Numbered from the stretch's first letter, positions 42,956 through 55,046 are shown. The stretch: 64,000 nucleotides of DNA from Actinernus sp. WN-2022 (GCA_030867875.1 JAOWCC010001634.1:8479877-8543876); one strand, 5' to 3'. Notes: generated from the letters alone by a model not told the origin. Numbers and translations: made by a program.

Positions 42956-43110
42956 CCGGTTGTTAAAAGAGTGGATAACCCTATCCATCAGATAAGTCAC
43001 CATCCAGTGGATAGGTATTAACCAAACTAGCTTATTTTATGCAAAGGATTTATAAGCACTTATCCGGAAAAAAATCCGGTAGATAACGTTATCCAGCTTT
43101 GAACAACTGG
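42956..43110. mobile_element. 155-bp MITE, CCRGTTGTT termini
   Basis: CCGGTTGTTAAAAGAGTGGA at the left pairs imperfectly with TCCAGCTTTGAACAACTGG at the right. Inner GGATAACCCTATCC and ATCCGG/CCGGAT motifs add self-complementarity. No clear target duplication. It lies within the presumed last intron of the discoidin gene. Confidence 0.7.
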
Positions 43111-43620
43111 ACTCTAGATCTGGTCGCGTAGGCTTGGGTCAAATTGACCGACAACGTATTCATGCGACCATTACGCATGCGCAATCGAGCCTAATATTAT
43201 ATACTCTATGCAGGGACTAGCTGACGGTGCATGGGTTGACATAACCACAATTGCAAAGTACAACTCAGGGGGTAGGCTTGTGTTGGGTTAAGGAAACTTG
43301 TGAAATACAGACGCACACACATCAGCTCACGATTCTACAAAACATATTTCTGTTCAAATCCTAAACAGCCAAACATAAATTTCATGCATGGCTTTTATAG
43401 CTTGTTAGCCGTTTTCTGTTTCTTAATAAGCGTATTGCAAACCCTCAGTCATATGCGATCGAAGTAGTATTCGTTCTGCTCCTGAGTTTTATTCAATCGT
43501 TTTAAAATTCGCGCTAAATTCTAATTCGATCTGTGGATTAGCCGGGTCCAGACTTTGCTCAGCTCCTAGTGTATTTCAGGTCTGGTTAGAAATTCAGTTT
43601 TTTTTATTCTGTGCCTTTGT

Positions 43621-43777
43621 AATAGGCCCTTTGCAGGACCTGACCTTTTTAGCCTGTCAATAAAATAAAAATGGCGCTAGAACACCATGAATGCCATAAA
43701 TGGAAAGAGCAAGCCAAAATTAGTACAAAGTCCAAGTTTTAGGTTCATATCTTTAAAACTGAAGGAATGGCAAATTT
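43621..43777 (+). repeat. Dispersed ~165-bp repeat, copy 2
   Basis: Same order of blocks as 28649-28821, from AATAGGCCCTTTGCAGGACC to TTAAAACTGAAGGAATGG, with a GGTCACGTAA deletion near the start. Confidence 0.7.
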
Positions 43778-45254
43778 TTGAAAACTCTATATTTTTATTT
43801 TTTTTGCAGAGCGGACTTGTCGCAAGTCCCTAACATATTTGTCCAGGTCGTAGGTGGCATTTCATACTTGACCTCCGGGGCCCTATAATGCCATTCGAGT
43901 AGGAATGATACATAATTATGACTTAAGCCGGCACTACCCCATGAAGCCGAATTAGAACAGCGCGCAGGACCACGGATCTTGGACCACGGATCGATTTGCT
44001 TAAATAATATTTTTTCGTTCAAGTAAAGTAAATACAATGGTCGCCTGTGTTTATATATTAACAAATTGTTATCGTTACCTCGGAGTGTAGTCTATGCTTT
44101 TAGAATGTACCACAATTATACACCTCTATTTTCAATTATAAATCTTATACTTATAAGTTCACTGTAATAAACTGTTCCTCGATTTGTTTCTCTGCCGTGA
44201 ATGTTTTAAAGTGCTTATAAGCCCTAGCCAGAAATCATTGAATTGGGCGCAGTTTAAAGTGTTTAAAATATTATTCTATTCCCGTTCACTTCGTCCAGTC
44301 GAATAGCAAACATTACTTTTTCTATTTATAAGCAATGAGAACACAGCCATGTGGAGGGTAGCCGTCCAGCACGCATTTATTAGTGTAAACGTGATATAGT
44401 TACAAGCTGTTACTAGAGTGACTACCATGTACGTACATGTATATCAGTGATAACAGTAAGTTTGGTCTGTAAAGTATCATATATTAATTTGGTATAATAA
44501 TTAAGTCTGCTTTAGTGGGAAGGCTGCCGGATACGAAAAAAAACCCAGGGAAAACATTTACTCGCCTTGCTGCAGGAAAAACCTGTAAACGTGTTCTCCA
44601 ACCCAGTGCATGCCCACCCGCTAAAACTCGAGGTTTCGTATGATAGGAAACCTCCAAAGCGCCCGCATTGCATGCCGGTCGACATAGAGTTTTTAAGAGT
44701 AAGACACCAAGAAAAATTCCAGGGAAACTGATTAGTGGTATGAAAAACGACAACGGGAAATCAAACCCGAGAGCCTAACTTGACTCGAGGGTTATAGTTA
44801 GCTGGAAGGCGTCAAGTGGCGTGAACAACATCAAGGAGTGGTTTAAGTATGCTCTAATAGGACCCAAGGGACAGGGGCGTACAAAGCACCGAATATTACA
44901 GCACCACTCGAAACTGTATTTTTCTGCGGTTGACCGTCTGAATTAGCAGGAAAATAAGCTCCCATCGGTATCCTATATTTTGATAAGGAAGGTGCGATGG
45001 AATGCACCGTATCTGATGCAGTACTGAAGGTTGCAATCACAAGGTCTCTTATCTCGGTCTCGCTTCTCAGCAGCGTGTAGCTTGTGCGTTTATTTATTTA
45101 TTTATTTTCTCCTTACTATTTTTCATTTATAGATGCTCTTTTTTATTGTACCTTTTTTAGATGCGTTCAACTCGTCAATGTGGCTATATTTGAGTACTTT
45201 ATATACCTCAGGAGGATGAGATCTTTACGGTCGCTTGCTGATGTGGTTACGTTT
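43778..45254. other. No gene recognised
   Basis: Frames at 43795-44064, 44484-44753 and 44843-45040 (all minus) have no recognisable domain or splice context. A (TTTA)n microsatellite lies at about 45089-45107. If the discoidin gene is intact its missing exons should lie around or beyond here, yet no F5/8 type C first half is visible. Confidence 0.4.
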
Positions 45255-46178
45255 TAGCTGGCAGGGCAGCTAATACTGCTTCCAAGTATTCCGCTTCATT
45301 CTCCAGGTGGAAAAGTTGGACCACTTCGCATCATCTTCAGTGTTTTCCAGCTTCTCCCAATCATATTGATCTGTACTTGTGGTTTTCAATAACTCATGCT
45401 AAGACTCGTACGGTTTCCCCACTGGAGTCGGCAGTTCACGGCCTCGCTTGGATACATCAGATTGCTGGAGTTCAGTCCCCGACAGATCATCCCTTGGTGA
45501 AAGAAGTGATGGCCGGTACGAAGCGTTTGTTAGCTTGTCCAAAGGTCAAGAAGGAGCCTATCACTGCTACACAGTTAGGACAGCTAGTGTTAGATAAGGC
45601 TGGACCGTCAGCGTCGTTGTATGACATTCGCTCAGTCTCTCTATGTTTATTAGCTTGTTCTGCTTTTCTACGGTTTGATGAATTAGCTCGCCTCATTAGG
45701 TCAGATATCAAGTTTGTCGATAATTATTTAGAAATTGCCATTAAGTCTTCTAAGACAGATCAACTAAGAGACGGTGACTGTGTTGTTCTGGCTTCGTCGG
45801 GTATATCTACTTGCCCTGTGGCTATGATATCCCGATATTTAAATTGATAAGGCTAATTTAAGTAACGAAGTCTCATGTTTTTTGTTAGTTATCCAAATCC
45901 AAATTGGTTATAAACCTAGACCTAGAGGCCTGGCGTTAAGTTACTCTAGACTTAGAGAATTAGTCATCGAGGCTTTTAAAGGCATTGTTCCAGAGATTTC
46001 AAAAATAGGCACTCACAGTCTTAGAAGTGGCAATGCTTCTGCTGCAGCTTGTGCAGGTGTGTGCGATAGACTTTTCAAACGACATGGTCGATGGCTTAGC
46101 GAGACTGCTAAATACGGTTATGTGAAAGATTCGCTTGCCTCCGGTTTATCAGTTTCTAAGGCTTTAGGAATCTAGTTG
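45255..46178 (+). pseudogene. Broken tyrosine recombinase of a mobile element
   Basis: Reading begins in a core-binding (SAM-like) segment (NTASKYSASFSRWKSW, about 45270) and continues in the same frame through DLYLWFSITHAKT, AWIHQIAGVQSP and LRFDELARLIRSDI (first catalytic Arg) to 45847. A second frame (from about 45882) carries THSLRSGNASAAA (HxxR), the HGRW box and KYGYVKD (catalytic Tyr) to TAG at 46175. The joint near 45847-45900 needs two small frameshifts. Catalytic R, H-R, H/W and Y are all present. It is eukaryotic in type (a multicopy cnidarian family); whether of DIRS, Ngaro or Crypton origin I cannot say, since no RT lies nearby. Confidence 0.75.
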
Positions 46179-46945
46179 AACTAGCCCGGGGATTGCTTAA
46201 GGGGTATACTGAGCTGCATGGCCCGGGGTTTTCCTCCCAGAAGCAGTGGACGCGTGGGGAGGTTTTTCCCCAGCTGATGTCCACTACCCCTTATAGTTCT
46301 GTTGGACACAATGTTGTGTTCTTGAATTAAGAATACGTAATATGACGAATAATGTAATGGTCTGTTTACCATTGTATAGATGGGTACAATAAACAATTGA
46401 TTCTGCCGTGCTGCCTCGAGTCAGAGCGGACCACACCCAAATGTTGTGTGTGTTAATGGGGTTTGGGGAGAGAAAACAGGGATTTAGAAGGGAGCCCGTA
46501 TTCTGATTGCTCCAATAAAATACTGTTTTTTGTACTGCACGTTCTAAAGGTTAGGGTGTTTTGTATTGTTGGGTAAGCCAATGCTGTGGCTCGTTTCGAG
46601 CGGTACAGGCCGGCTCAAAGCACCTCATTAGCAGCTAAAAGAAATACCTTTAAACCATTTTTGGGTGATTCATGGTCGTAATATTGCTTTCAAAAACTCG
46701 TTACAAATTCTTGAAATGACGTCATTTAAGGGTCATTATATATGCTAATGATCATGAGTTGAAACAAAAACTGAGTAAAAAATTGAATTTCTTCATTTAT
46801 ACAGTTGTTTTAGGTATCAGATATTTGATACTTACAATCTGAGAGAAATATATTTTAATACATGGAGCCGACATAAAAACAGAGAAAAGGGGACTACAAT
46901 TAGGTTCTGATTTAAATGGCGTCATTGTAATTGGATTCCTTAATA
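46179..46945. other. 3' flank of the recombinase, otherwise nothing
   Basis: GC-rich inverted bits (CTAGCCCGGGGATTGC..., GGCCCGGGGTTTTCC, AGGTTTTTCCCC) run from 46183 to 46275 and probably belong to the recombinase element's 3' end; AATAAACAAT at about 46388 may be its polyadenylation signal. No terminal repeat pair was found. Nothing recognised after 46400. Confidence 0.4.
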
Positions 46946-47073
46946 TGCCATTTTGACGCATCAGTAGAACAATAGACGCGATCTGCTAAGACTCGTCCTG
47001 GTTCACCAGCCTTTTGTTATTTAAAACAGATAGCCATTGTTCTAGCTGCGCGCGCAACATCGTCAAAATGGCC
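46946..47073. mobile_element. 128-bp MITE, copy 2 of the 27690 family
   Basis: The left end is shortened (TGCCATTTTGACG, lacking the ATGTTGCGC part) and the right end is intact (GCGCAACATCGTCAAAATGG). The interior matches copy 1 closely. TA lies just outside both ends, which would suit a Tc1/mariner-type duplication, but copy 1 does not confirm this. Confidence 0.8.
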
Positions 47074-47529
47074 TATAGACGTAATGGCAGACGTTAATTA
47101 CTAGACGTTAAATACATTACATGCAGAAGCCTCACGACCGACGTTGTTGTCATATGAAACAGTTTAAATTAAAGTACACAATATAAAATAAGGAAATACA
47201 AGGAAGTACAAGAAATATGATATAGAAGTATAAATTTGCATCATGTTGTCGTTTGCTCCTATGGTGAAGATGGTTTTCCCTTTGTTCGGGAGTTCCTTAT
47301 GAAATTATTTGGTGATAAATATTTCAGACATGAGGATCTCCTTGTGCACGAATCGTATTTGATTAAAATTCCCGAGCTCCGAGTGTATTTTGTGTTTATC
47401 CTGTATAAACTTGAGTTTGTTCAGTTTCTAATTGTGTAGGTTAGATTGTTCACGATATGGCTCAAAACTATCATAAACAAAACTGAATGACTCACATTCG
47501 CGTTCTTGAAGTATTGAGCGGCTTTGATC
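47074..47529. other. No gene recognised
   Basis: A 67-codon plus-strand frame at 47236-47439 (HHVVVCSYGEDGFPFVREF...) reads smoothly but has no motif or splice context that I recognise. Confidence 0.3.
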
Positions 47530-48665
47530 TATTCATCTACATCTACTAAGATACTCTGCAACACCTTGTGGGTACTACGCAGAGGAAATACTTTTTAAAT
47601 AATTAAAAATATATTTAAAATATAATAAATAATATATATAATGTATAAATAAGTAAATTAAATTGAAAGTTACAATTAAAAGGCTACATTGGAAGCGTTC
47701 ACGTTCCTTTTTTCGAAAACGTGCGGTGGTAGGGAGGTCCAATCAATGATATTTCTGGATCCGAAACTATACTTATATGAGTGGGTAGAAGTATTTAAGT
47801 ATGACATACGGAGAGGATGGAAATTACGAGTCGGAACAGTTAGTGGAGTGACAATCTGAAGACTGCGGTACATTAGGGATAAGCGTGCTTCTCTTCTTCG
47901 TGATTTAAGGGGAGGCCATTCAAGCTCATCCACTGAAGATCTTAGTTACTGTATGAGGTTGACGAATGTAGTTGTGCTTCACAAACCAAGCAGCTTAATT
48001 GTCACTGGACCATCTCGATGTTATCAATATCCTTTTTCAGGTGAGGGTCCGAGGCGGCACTGGCAAATTCTACATGAGTTTTTACTAAGGCAAAGTAAGT
48101 CTGTTGTTTCAGTGACATCTTCAGCTACGCAACAGTTTAAATTTCTCCTAAGGAAGCCAAGAGATCCGTAAGCCTTTCCAACCTTTTCATCAATATGATG
48201 ATTGCATTTTAAATTTGATTGTAGTTGCACGCCCAGATAAGGATGATCAGTTCGATGGGTTTTAATTCTTTTACACAGAGTGAATAATGAAAATTCACCT
48301 GCGATAGTTGATGCTAAGAATATAACACTTTGACACGTTAAATTCCATCTACCGGACTCAGATCACTTAAATAGTGTATTTAGGTCTTCTTGCAACTTTC
48401 AATGTCTCTGAATAGTAAACATCAGCGTAGAGACGTATGCTAGAGTCTACTCCATCCTCCGCCTTAACACCGTTCACTGTAGAACCCCTGATGATACCGG
48501 TATTACATCAGAAAACTCTCCATTAACTACGACTCGCTGTGTTGGTCAGCCATTGTTTCAACCAGGAAAGGACAGGTCCATGTACCGTTTTGATGCTCTT
48601 TATGGAGGATTCGTTTGTGTGTTACGGTAGCAAAAGCCTTGGAGAAATCAATCATGTTGGGCTTG
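47530..48665 (-). pseudogene. Decayed LINE reverse transcriptase, second family
   Basis: On the minus strand: DFSKAFATVTHKRILHK at about 48655-48600 (normally FDTV, so the conserved Asp is lost), a VVVNGEFSDVIPVSSGV-like block (about 48530), SSIRLYADD (about 48435), then LQSNLKCNHHIDEKV and GSLGFLRRNLN (48230-48130), and LEWPPLKSRRREARLSLMYR (47930-47870). Several frames; palm segments deleted. This type has a LEWxxLxxRR C-terminus, distinct from the LINEs at 8 and 62 kb. Confidence 0.75.
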
Positions 48666-49850
48666 GCTTTGTTGTCGCCCATGTCGTAGTATTTTCAAGT
48701 CTCTCTGTGTCCCCCCTGCCATTTCCAAGTGCGTTGCAACTGTACGTTGCCTCCGGCCTCAAGTAATTATAACCTTTAACTCCACAAAAATATGTTTTTG
48801 TGAGGGTAAAGTGAGCTATGATTCCTTCTAACGAAGACAATAAACACTGGTGCCATTCAACTGTTTTCAACCGGTTAGTTGTTATAACAATGCATTCGGC
48901 CACCCAATCGGAGGAAACTCAGGATTTCTGGAAAGTCGGTCGACCACACACCGCATAGGTGACAACAGGGAACCCAATCGGGAAGTCCAAATGCCTCACG
49001 AAGTTCGGCTTCACGCCGGTCGTGCGGCAACTATTTTTCCTATGGCGGTCATTTTATTTTCCAGTTTGACTGTTAAAGGGGCTATGCCATGGTACTGCGC
49101 ATTAGATACATTTGGATACAAACAGTCAAACTTCCCTCCCTTGATGTTTGATTGAAAAGATTTTCAATATTTTCCCTGGAGACTGTTTATATACACTGTT
49201 TGTTAGTCATTTTTGCATATTTCCTTTGATTTTAAGCATCCCACATGGCAATCTCGTACCCAGACCCCATTTGTTTCTTACTGCGCATGCTCGACGAAAA
49301 AATAGGGCTCCATTCTCGTTCCCAGTGCCTTCCTCGACTAACTGAAAATTCGGAGGCTCTGGTAAGACACAAACCAGGTTCTAATTTGATTGGCTAGCCA
49401 AATCGGCTGCGCGATGAAGAAAAATAAAACAGTTGCTGCGCATAGCGCTTTCTTCCGGTTTTACGAAAAAAATCCCTTCCAGTATAAACAGATTCTCCGG
49501 CATGAGAACGAGTATTTTGTAGTAGTAGAAGTTATGTGTTTAAAAATATGACTGAACAGAAGAACGATTTTATTCAAAAGTCAAGAGATAAAGTTTTTTC
49601 TTTGCCTACTAGCCGAACAAAACTGATAACACACACTCGTGCCGTGGAGCCCCGGGCGTGGAGCCAAGGTACGTTGCCTTTGATGCATATGGCCAACCGA
49701 ACGTTTGCTGATCAAGAACTCTCCCGTGACAGCAAATCACTTTGCAAACGATCCATTGCAAAAGCTAAGGGAACTAGGAGTTGAATTGCTAACACGTAAG
49801 TGCTAGCCAACCTAAAAATTCGACTTACAATTCGAACAGTAACCGCTAAT
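48666..49850. other. No gene; one MITE-like end
   Basis: Frames on both strands here carry no recognisable domain. GTTAAAGGGGCTATGCCATG at 49071-49090 resembles the terminus of the TTAA MITE at 61473 but no partner end was found. AATCTCGTACCCAGACC at about 49250 resembles a common cnidarian MITE end, again without a partner. Confidence 0.3.
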
Positions 49851-50143
49851 GGCTATTGCACTTAATATGCGTACCCCCCCTGTTGAGGACCATATTTTGA
49901 GTTGTACCCTAAAGAATTCCTCTGAAATTAAAAACACCTGAAGAATTCCATGGTGGAAAGTAGTGTTACCCTGAAGAATTGACTTCAACCCCTGAAGAAT
50001 TGTCCAAATATTCACTTTATTCCCAAAGAATTCCTCTCTATTTATATGGTATCCCCAAAGAATTCCTTGAAAAATTATCTGGTGACCCCGCATAATTCCT
50101 TGGTCCTCAACGGGGGGGGGTACGCATATTAAGTGCAATAGCC
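49851..50143. mobile_element. 293-bp MITE with internal GAATTCC repeats
   Basis: Ends GGCTATTGCACTTAATATGC and complement, extending through a poly-C/poly-G run to TTGAGGACCA. The interior is made of degenerate units like CCCTGAAGAATTCCT, about seven times at 20-30 bp spacing. The frame at 49812-50138 (minus) is a shadow. Target duplication unclear. Confidence 0.8.
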
Positions 50144-51650
50144 CAATATTAAATGTGCAGTTCTGTAAATATTTTTAATGTGAAATTATTATATCTTTTT
50201 CAAGCATTAACCCACTCTGTAATTCATCCAAGTCTTGTGCTCTTCATGATCAGTTGTAACTTCATACGGATATAACGATCAGTTAAACAGTATAAATAAT
50301 TTAAAAAGTGTTTGAAAAGTCTGTGAAACATCAAGGAAGTCAAAGTTGTGTAGCTGGATGACATTGAAAGGCACAACAAAACAGGTACGTACATCCAGTG
50401 TTTTTAAAAATTATATTAAACTATAAAATTGTCTTGTAATCTGTGCCAATTAATCTATGCTTCATATCACAGCCAATGATCAACCCAACCTCTCCTTTTT
50501 ATTGATGATGGATTTTATGTACCAGTGATTTATATATAGTACAAAGCAAGTCTTATAAATAGCAATATTGAGGACCAGTGGTAAACAGATGTCTTAGTAT
50601 GACAAACAAGCCAGTTGAATTAATACATGAAATTGGCCAAATATGAGACAGTTTCCCTTTGCCCTGGCCTACATCAAGCACCGGTTGGGAGTCTACATTG
50701 AACCAGGGATGGCAGAGCAAAATTTCGAGTTGGGGGGGGGGGGGGGGGTAAAAATTGTCATGGAGCCAGTGTGACCAAGTTATCGTCTTAAACGGACTGA
50801 GAAGTAACTCGGCAAAATATTATTTTAGCCCCACATCCCCAGTGGCTATCATGCCATCCTTGTGAACTTAGGAAAATGCATTAGGAGTGCAGAGATCTTT
50901 GCAGGAAGTAAAGCATGGGTAACTTGAAAGGCTGGTACAAATCTATCAAATAGAAAATCAAATCATGAATTTTCCATATGAGCTAGAAGTTTTTATATCC
51001 CTTTTGAAGCTTACGGAAGTTTATTTATATGACATGGGGAGGGGTGAGGAAGGGAGGGGGAAGGGAGGGTGATAAAGTTATTGACATTGGGAGTGTACAA
51101 TTGTTGTATCCCCTTTCCATCTCTTCAGCTTTTTAAGCACCCCTACCCCTGTAGTATTGAACAATCCCAAGCCCCTCTTGTAACTCCAGTCACTTTCAAG
51201 AGCCCCCCTTTTAACTGACCAAACTAATTTATTATAAAGAGCCCACTCAATATATTCACCCACCCCCCATAAAGTTTAGCTCGTTATACTTATTCAAGGA
51301 TGAAGAATTCCCAAGATAGTTTAAGTTCACACAGGGTATATTCAGTTGTGTTCATACAATAATCCTAGTTTTGGGACCACCATTTTGAAAGGCAACCAAG
51401 CCTTTTGTGATATTGAGGCTGGAGTTGAGTCAGCTTAGCTAGAGCCTTGTATTTAGTTAGCATGATAATCAAGGGTTTGTATCAGTGCAGGCTGGTCAAG
51501 TCCATACTAAATGTCTATACTAAATAGCAGATCTACCAGATTTACTGCAAAGTATCCTTTTCTTAAAAATACTGTCACTTTTTATATATTTAGAAGTTAT
51601 GGGCAGTAAACTTAATGTAATTATAATGACACTTAAAAGCCTGTTGATGA
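50144..51650. other. No gene seen; G and C tracts
   Basis: About 1.5 kb without coding signal. It includes a poly-G run at about 50730-50746, a diverged copy of the short motif at 28200 (50763-50812), and C-rich stretches near 51125-51270. Nothing else recognised. Confidence 0.4.
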
Positions 51651-51672
51651 TGAAAAACCCAGTCAGTATAAT

Positions 51673-51780
51673 CTGCAGACTGCAGATTGCAGACTGCAGA
51701 CTGCAGACTGGGTATAAAATGCAGACTGGGTATAAAATGCAGACTGCAGACTGCAGACTCGGTATAAAATGCAGACTGGG
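51673..51780 (+). repeat. CTGCAGA heptad array in the left foldback arm
   Basis: Tandem CTGCAGA/TTGCAGA heptads are interspersed with GGGTATAAAATGCAGACT units. The mirrored array lies at 55976-56098 in the right arm. Repetitive outer arms are a hallmark of foldback transposons. Confidence 0.85.
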
Positions 51781-52110
51781 AAAAAATATAAAAAAACTTA
51801 CCTGAAGACTCTGTATGCAATTTCAGCGAGTTCTGTTGAAATTTTACCCCTCGACCTCGATCTCCACCTAAGCCGGTCTGGAACTGACCACGCTCGAATT
51901 TTCATCCAAAATCAATGCCGACCGCAACGAAACCTCAAATAATAGCACAACAGTATCTATTCCAAGAACCTCATGCCATTTAATTGAAATATCCCCCATT
52001 TCTGGAGCCTAAATCGAACAATTTACGCTTGACGACGCTAGTTCCCAAAGTTCACGGTCTCAGAACTTTTACATATATACCTTATTTTGAAACCACTGCT
52101 CAAGCGAATC

Positions 52111-52182
52111 GGCTCTATGGTAAAGCGGTTTAGAGCGCGCACTTTTGATTCCAATGATCGGAGTTCGATTCCCATACCAGCC
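52111..52182 (+). tRNA. tRNA-like sequence in left foldback arm (pseudo-tRNA)
   Basis: GGCTCTATGGTAAAGCGGTT gives an A-box-like region with a GCTC/GAGC D-stem, and GAGTTCGATTCCC (52160-52172) is a good pol III B box. GGCT and AGCC close the acceptor end over 4 bp only. The anticodon arm does not pair well and T-stem pairing is poor, so a functional tRNA is unlikely. It is best read as a tRNA-derived SINE head or tRNA pseudogene captured by the arm. A TTG anticodon is possible but weak. Confidence 0.5.
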
Positions 52183-52407
52183 ACAATTTTAGAGCCGCCT
52201 TCTACACTAAAAAACATTGTTGTGTATTGGCTCTCCTCCAACACGGACATGATGAGAAAGAAATTATATCACAGGTGACCCAATTGCTCTGTAAGTGGCA
52301 ATATTTACTAGCATTTGAATGGGATTTTTTTAGAACTAATATTGAATAAAAAGCGACAATACTTACAGCATGTGTTTATTTGTCCATGCCGCTGCGTGTG
52401 GTTGTAA

Positions 52408-53071
52408 TGCATGAGTCAACTTAAACCCCCACCCCCCCCCCCCCCCCCCAACCCGGGACAAGGTGGGAGAAACGTGGGGATTAGTAGGGGATTGGATGAA
52501 AATACCTGCCCAACACCCTGGGGCATTGGGGAGGTTTTGTTCATATGCTTGCCCCAGAGGGTGGGGCTATTGTAGGGGATTTGCATTCGGTCTGCAATGA
52601 TTCCGGTCAGCGGTAATGCCCATAAGCGAAAGAAGACTCGACCACGAGGTTTGAAGCGAAGGACTCCAGGTATGTAATATATTACTGTGTTCTTTATCAG
52701 TTTTTATTCAACTAATCCCTATTTTATATCATGAAACGTAGATGACTCGACAAACATATAAATATTAAACCGTTCTATGTGTATAGCATTTTTTTGTTGT
52801 AGTTTTGCCTTGGATTCAGATATTGTTTTCCCTTGCTATGATGAACAAAGATCGAATCGATCTTGGGCCAATTGAGAAATTAAACTTGAGATGTAGCAGC
52901 TTTAAAATTATTTAAAGTCAAAATTTTAATAACACGTTCTTTGTAGTGAAAATGTTGCCCCAGGGGGTGGGGTATTTGTCCTTTTTTGTGAAGGGGAGAA
53001 AACAAATCCCCACCTTGTCCCGGGTTTGGGGGGGGGGGGGGGGGGGGTGGGGGTTTAAGTTGACTCATGCA
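52408..53071. mobile_element. 664-bp nested MITE, PIF/Harbinger-like, TAA duplication
   Basis: Ends TGCATGAGTCAACTTAAACC and complement, extended by CCCACCCC and long C/G tracts (52428-52449, 53028-53047). TAA lies on both sides (52405-52407, 53072-53074). The intact opposite arm of the foldback element (near 55288) shows the empty site with one TAA. The interior has GGGGCATTTG/GGGGATTTG motifs like 31376 and 36998. Confidence 0.93.
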
Positions 53072-53117
53072 TAATTTCAGCGAGTTTTGACTCCAGCAGT
53101 TCTGTACACTGGTGTTA

Positions 53118-53622
53118 TGCGGGTATCAGCGGCCATCCCGACGGGGCGGCCCCCGGGCACCCAGGGGCATTTGTCACAGCAGCCATTACAAATACATGCT
53201 AAAACCCCTCAGGTGGGGCAGAAAATTGTGACAAAAAACCCCATCCCTGGGGCAATCTGGGCAACATATTATAAGTATTAGAAGCTAAACGTTTTAGAAG
53301 TGCAAAAAATCTTAATAGTTTTATATAAATATTATCCTTTATTTCTTTGTTCTGTCTTCCGACAGTGCATAGCTTAAATCTCTTAATTTGAATGATAATG
53401 ATATGACTTACCTCAAGGACAAAGAAATCGAAGAACGTCGATCGATCGAGCGAGTCCTGTGGCGAAAACCGCTGAACGTTGAGACAGCAGATTACGTGCA
53501 AACCCCGTGGGTATATGTCCCGGGGTAATTTGACGAAAACGCAAAAGCGCTCCTGCTAAGCCCCTGGGTTGCCCGTGGGTTGCCCGGGGGCCGCCCCCTC
53601 AGGATGGCCGCTGATACCCGCA
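53118..53622. mobile_element. 505-bp nested MITE, PIF/Harbinger-like, TTA duplication
   Basis: Ends TGCGGGTATCAGCGGCCATC and complement, then GGGGCGGCCCCCGGGCA and complement. TTA lies on both sides (53115-53117, 53623-53625). The opposite arm near 55252 shows the uninterrupted site. Related by interior motifs to the 664-bp MITE 46 bp away but with different ends. Confidence 0.93.
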
Positions 53623-53641
53623 TTATAACAGGGTCGTAACG

Positions 53642-54688
53642 AGGTATATTTTTTCTCTAGTGGTCCCTTATTTTTACGTCGTATCTTTTAGGGGTTAAAA
53701 TTACGGGATTTGGTATCACTTTGGGTGTTAAGGATGGAACACCAATATTTTTAGCCATCAAGGTATCGTTTAGGGCTGCATGCGCCGGAGAAATAAAAAA
53801 CGCTGACTATCGCTTGCATGGACGCCACTCGAGCGAGGGCTAGAATTTGTCTGTATGTTTTAGAAAGGTATCTTTTTAATATAGGGGTCAAACAAAGCTT
53901 AGGCCATGTCCAGATTGGTCTCTTTTAGGGGTTCAATTACAATTTTCCGACGAGCATTCCCGCCCATTTTATATGGGAGGTCTCCCACCCGAGAGTTAGA
54001 GAGCGATTCACTGTGGGATCACAGACCCGAGATCGGGATCACAGGTAGGCCTGAGCGGATTGTGCTAGCATAATTTTGGTATAATTGGAGCAAACGAGCA
54101 TAATTTTTCAAAGAAGCACTGCTCGAGCATAATTACCAGATTGTAGCATAATTTGAAGCATTTGAAGGTATATTTTTTCTCTAGTGGTCCCTTATTTTTA
54201 CGTCGTATCTTTTAGGGGTTAAAATTACGGGATTTGGTATCACTTTGGGTGTTAAGGATGGAACACCAATATTTTTAGCCATCAAGGTATCGTTTAGGGC
54301 TGCATGCGCCGGAGAAATAAAAAAACGCTGACTATCGCTTGCATGGACGCCACTCGAGCGAGGGCTAGAATTTGTCTGTATGTTTTAGAAAGGTATCTTT
54401 TTAATATAGGGGTCAAACAAAGCTTAGGCCATGTCCAGATTGGTCTCTTTTAGGGGTTCAATTACAATTTTCCGACGAGCATTCCCGCCCATTTTATATG
54501 GGAGGTCCCCCACCCGAGAGTTAGAGAGCGATTCACTGTGGGATCACAGACCCGAGATCGGGATCACAGGTAGGCCTGAGCGGATTGTGCTAGCATAATT
54601 TTTGGCATAATTGGAGCAAACGAGCATAATTTTTCAAAGAAGCACTGCTCGAGCATAATTACCAGATTGTAGCATAATTTGAAGCATT
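53642..54688 (+). repeat. ~524-bp tandem duplication in the foldback core
   Basis: AGGTATATTTTTTCTCTAGT at 53642 recurs at 54166. Both copies run on to GTAGCATAATTTGAAGCATT. Differences are few (one A indel near 54321, TCTCCC/TCCCCC, TTTTGGT/TTTTTGGC), so the duplication is recent. Each copy includes the first ~118 bp of the 54571 element, so the duplication followed that insertion. Confidence 0.92.
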
Positions 54689-55046
54689 AAAGCCAAAAGC
54701 AATGCTATTATTGCTTTTATAGTGCCTTTCCTAATTATTAGCTGGCATATTTTGCTTAGATTCTAAATTTTTCCAAAGCAAATACCCGAATTTCACTTAA
54801 CGAGTGTGCGTTAAACGTGAAAAAAGCCAAAAATAGGTCACCTAATAAAATGTTGTGTGAACAACTAAAAATGCCGCGCATCAACTAATGCCGGCCGTCT
54901 TCGAAAAACGTTTTTGTGAGCATAATTGTGTAATCTACGAGCATAATTTTTGAACTTTGGCATAATTTGGGCATAATTCGACAAAATTTGGAGCAGTGCT
55001 AGCGGCATAATATGCCACTTTTAGGAGCACAATCCGCTCAGGCCTA
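54571..55046. mobile_element. 476-bp nested hAT-like element, 8-bp duplication
   Basis: Ends TAGGCCTGAGCGGATTGTGC and complement (…GCACAATCCGCTCAGGCCTA), flanked by ATCACAGG on both sides (54563-54570, 55047-55054). A TA-start terminus and 8-bp duplication fit the hAT superfamily. The interior is rich in GAGCATAATT motifs. The first 118 bp occur again at 54046-54163 through the tandem duplication. Confidence 0.9.

Noticed and set aside
44843..45040. Minus-strand frame as a missing discoidin exon
   Set aside because: It lacks the conserved start of an F5/8 type C domain and has no donor in the right phase.
45255..46178. Phage or bacterial integrase suggesting contamination
   Set aside because: The flanks are ordinary eukaryotic repeats and the motif spacing fits eukaryotic YR elements, so contamination is unlikely.
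50730..50746. Poly-G tracts as independent regulatory features
   Set aside because: Most G/C tracts lie inside MITE arms or beside minisatellites; this one stands alone with no other signal.
52111..52182. Functional tRNA gene
   Set aside because: Acceptor, anticodon and T stems pair poorly; only pol III box-like motifs remain.
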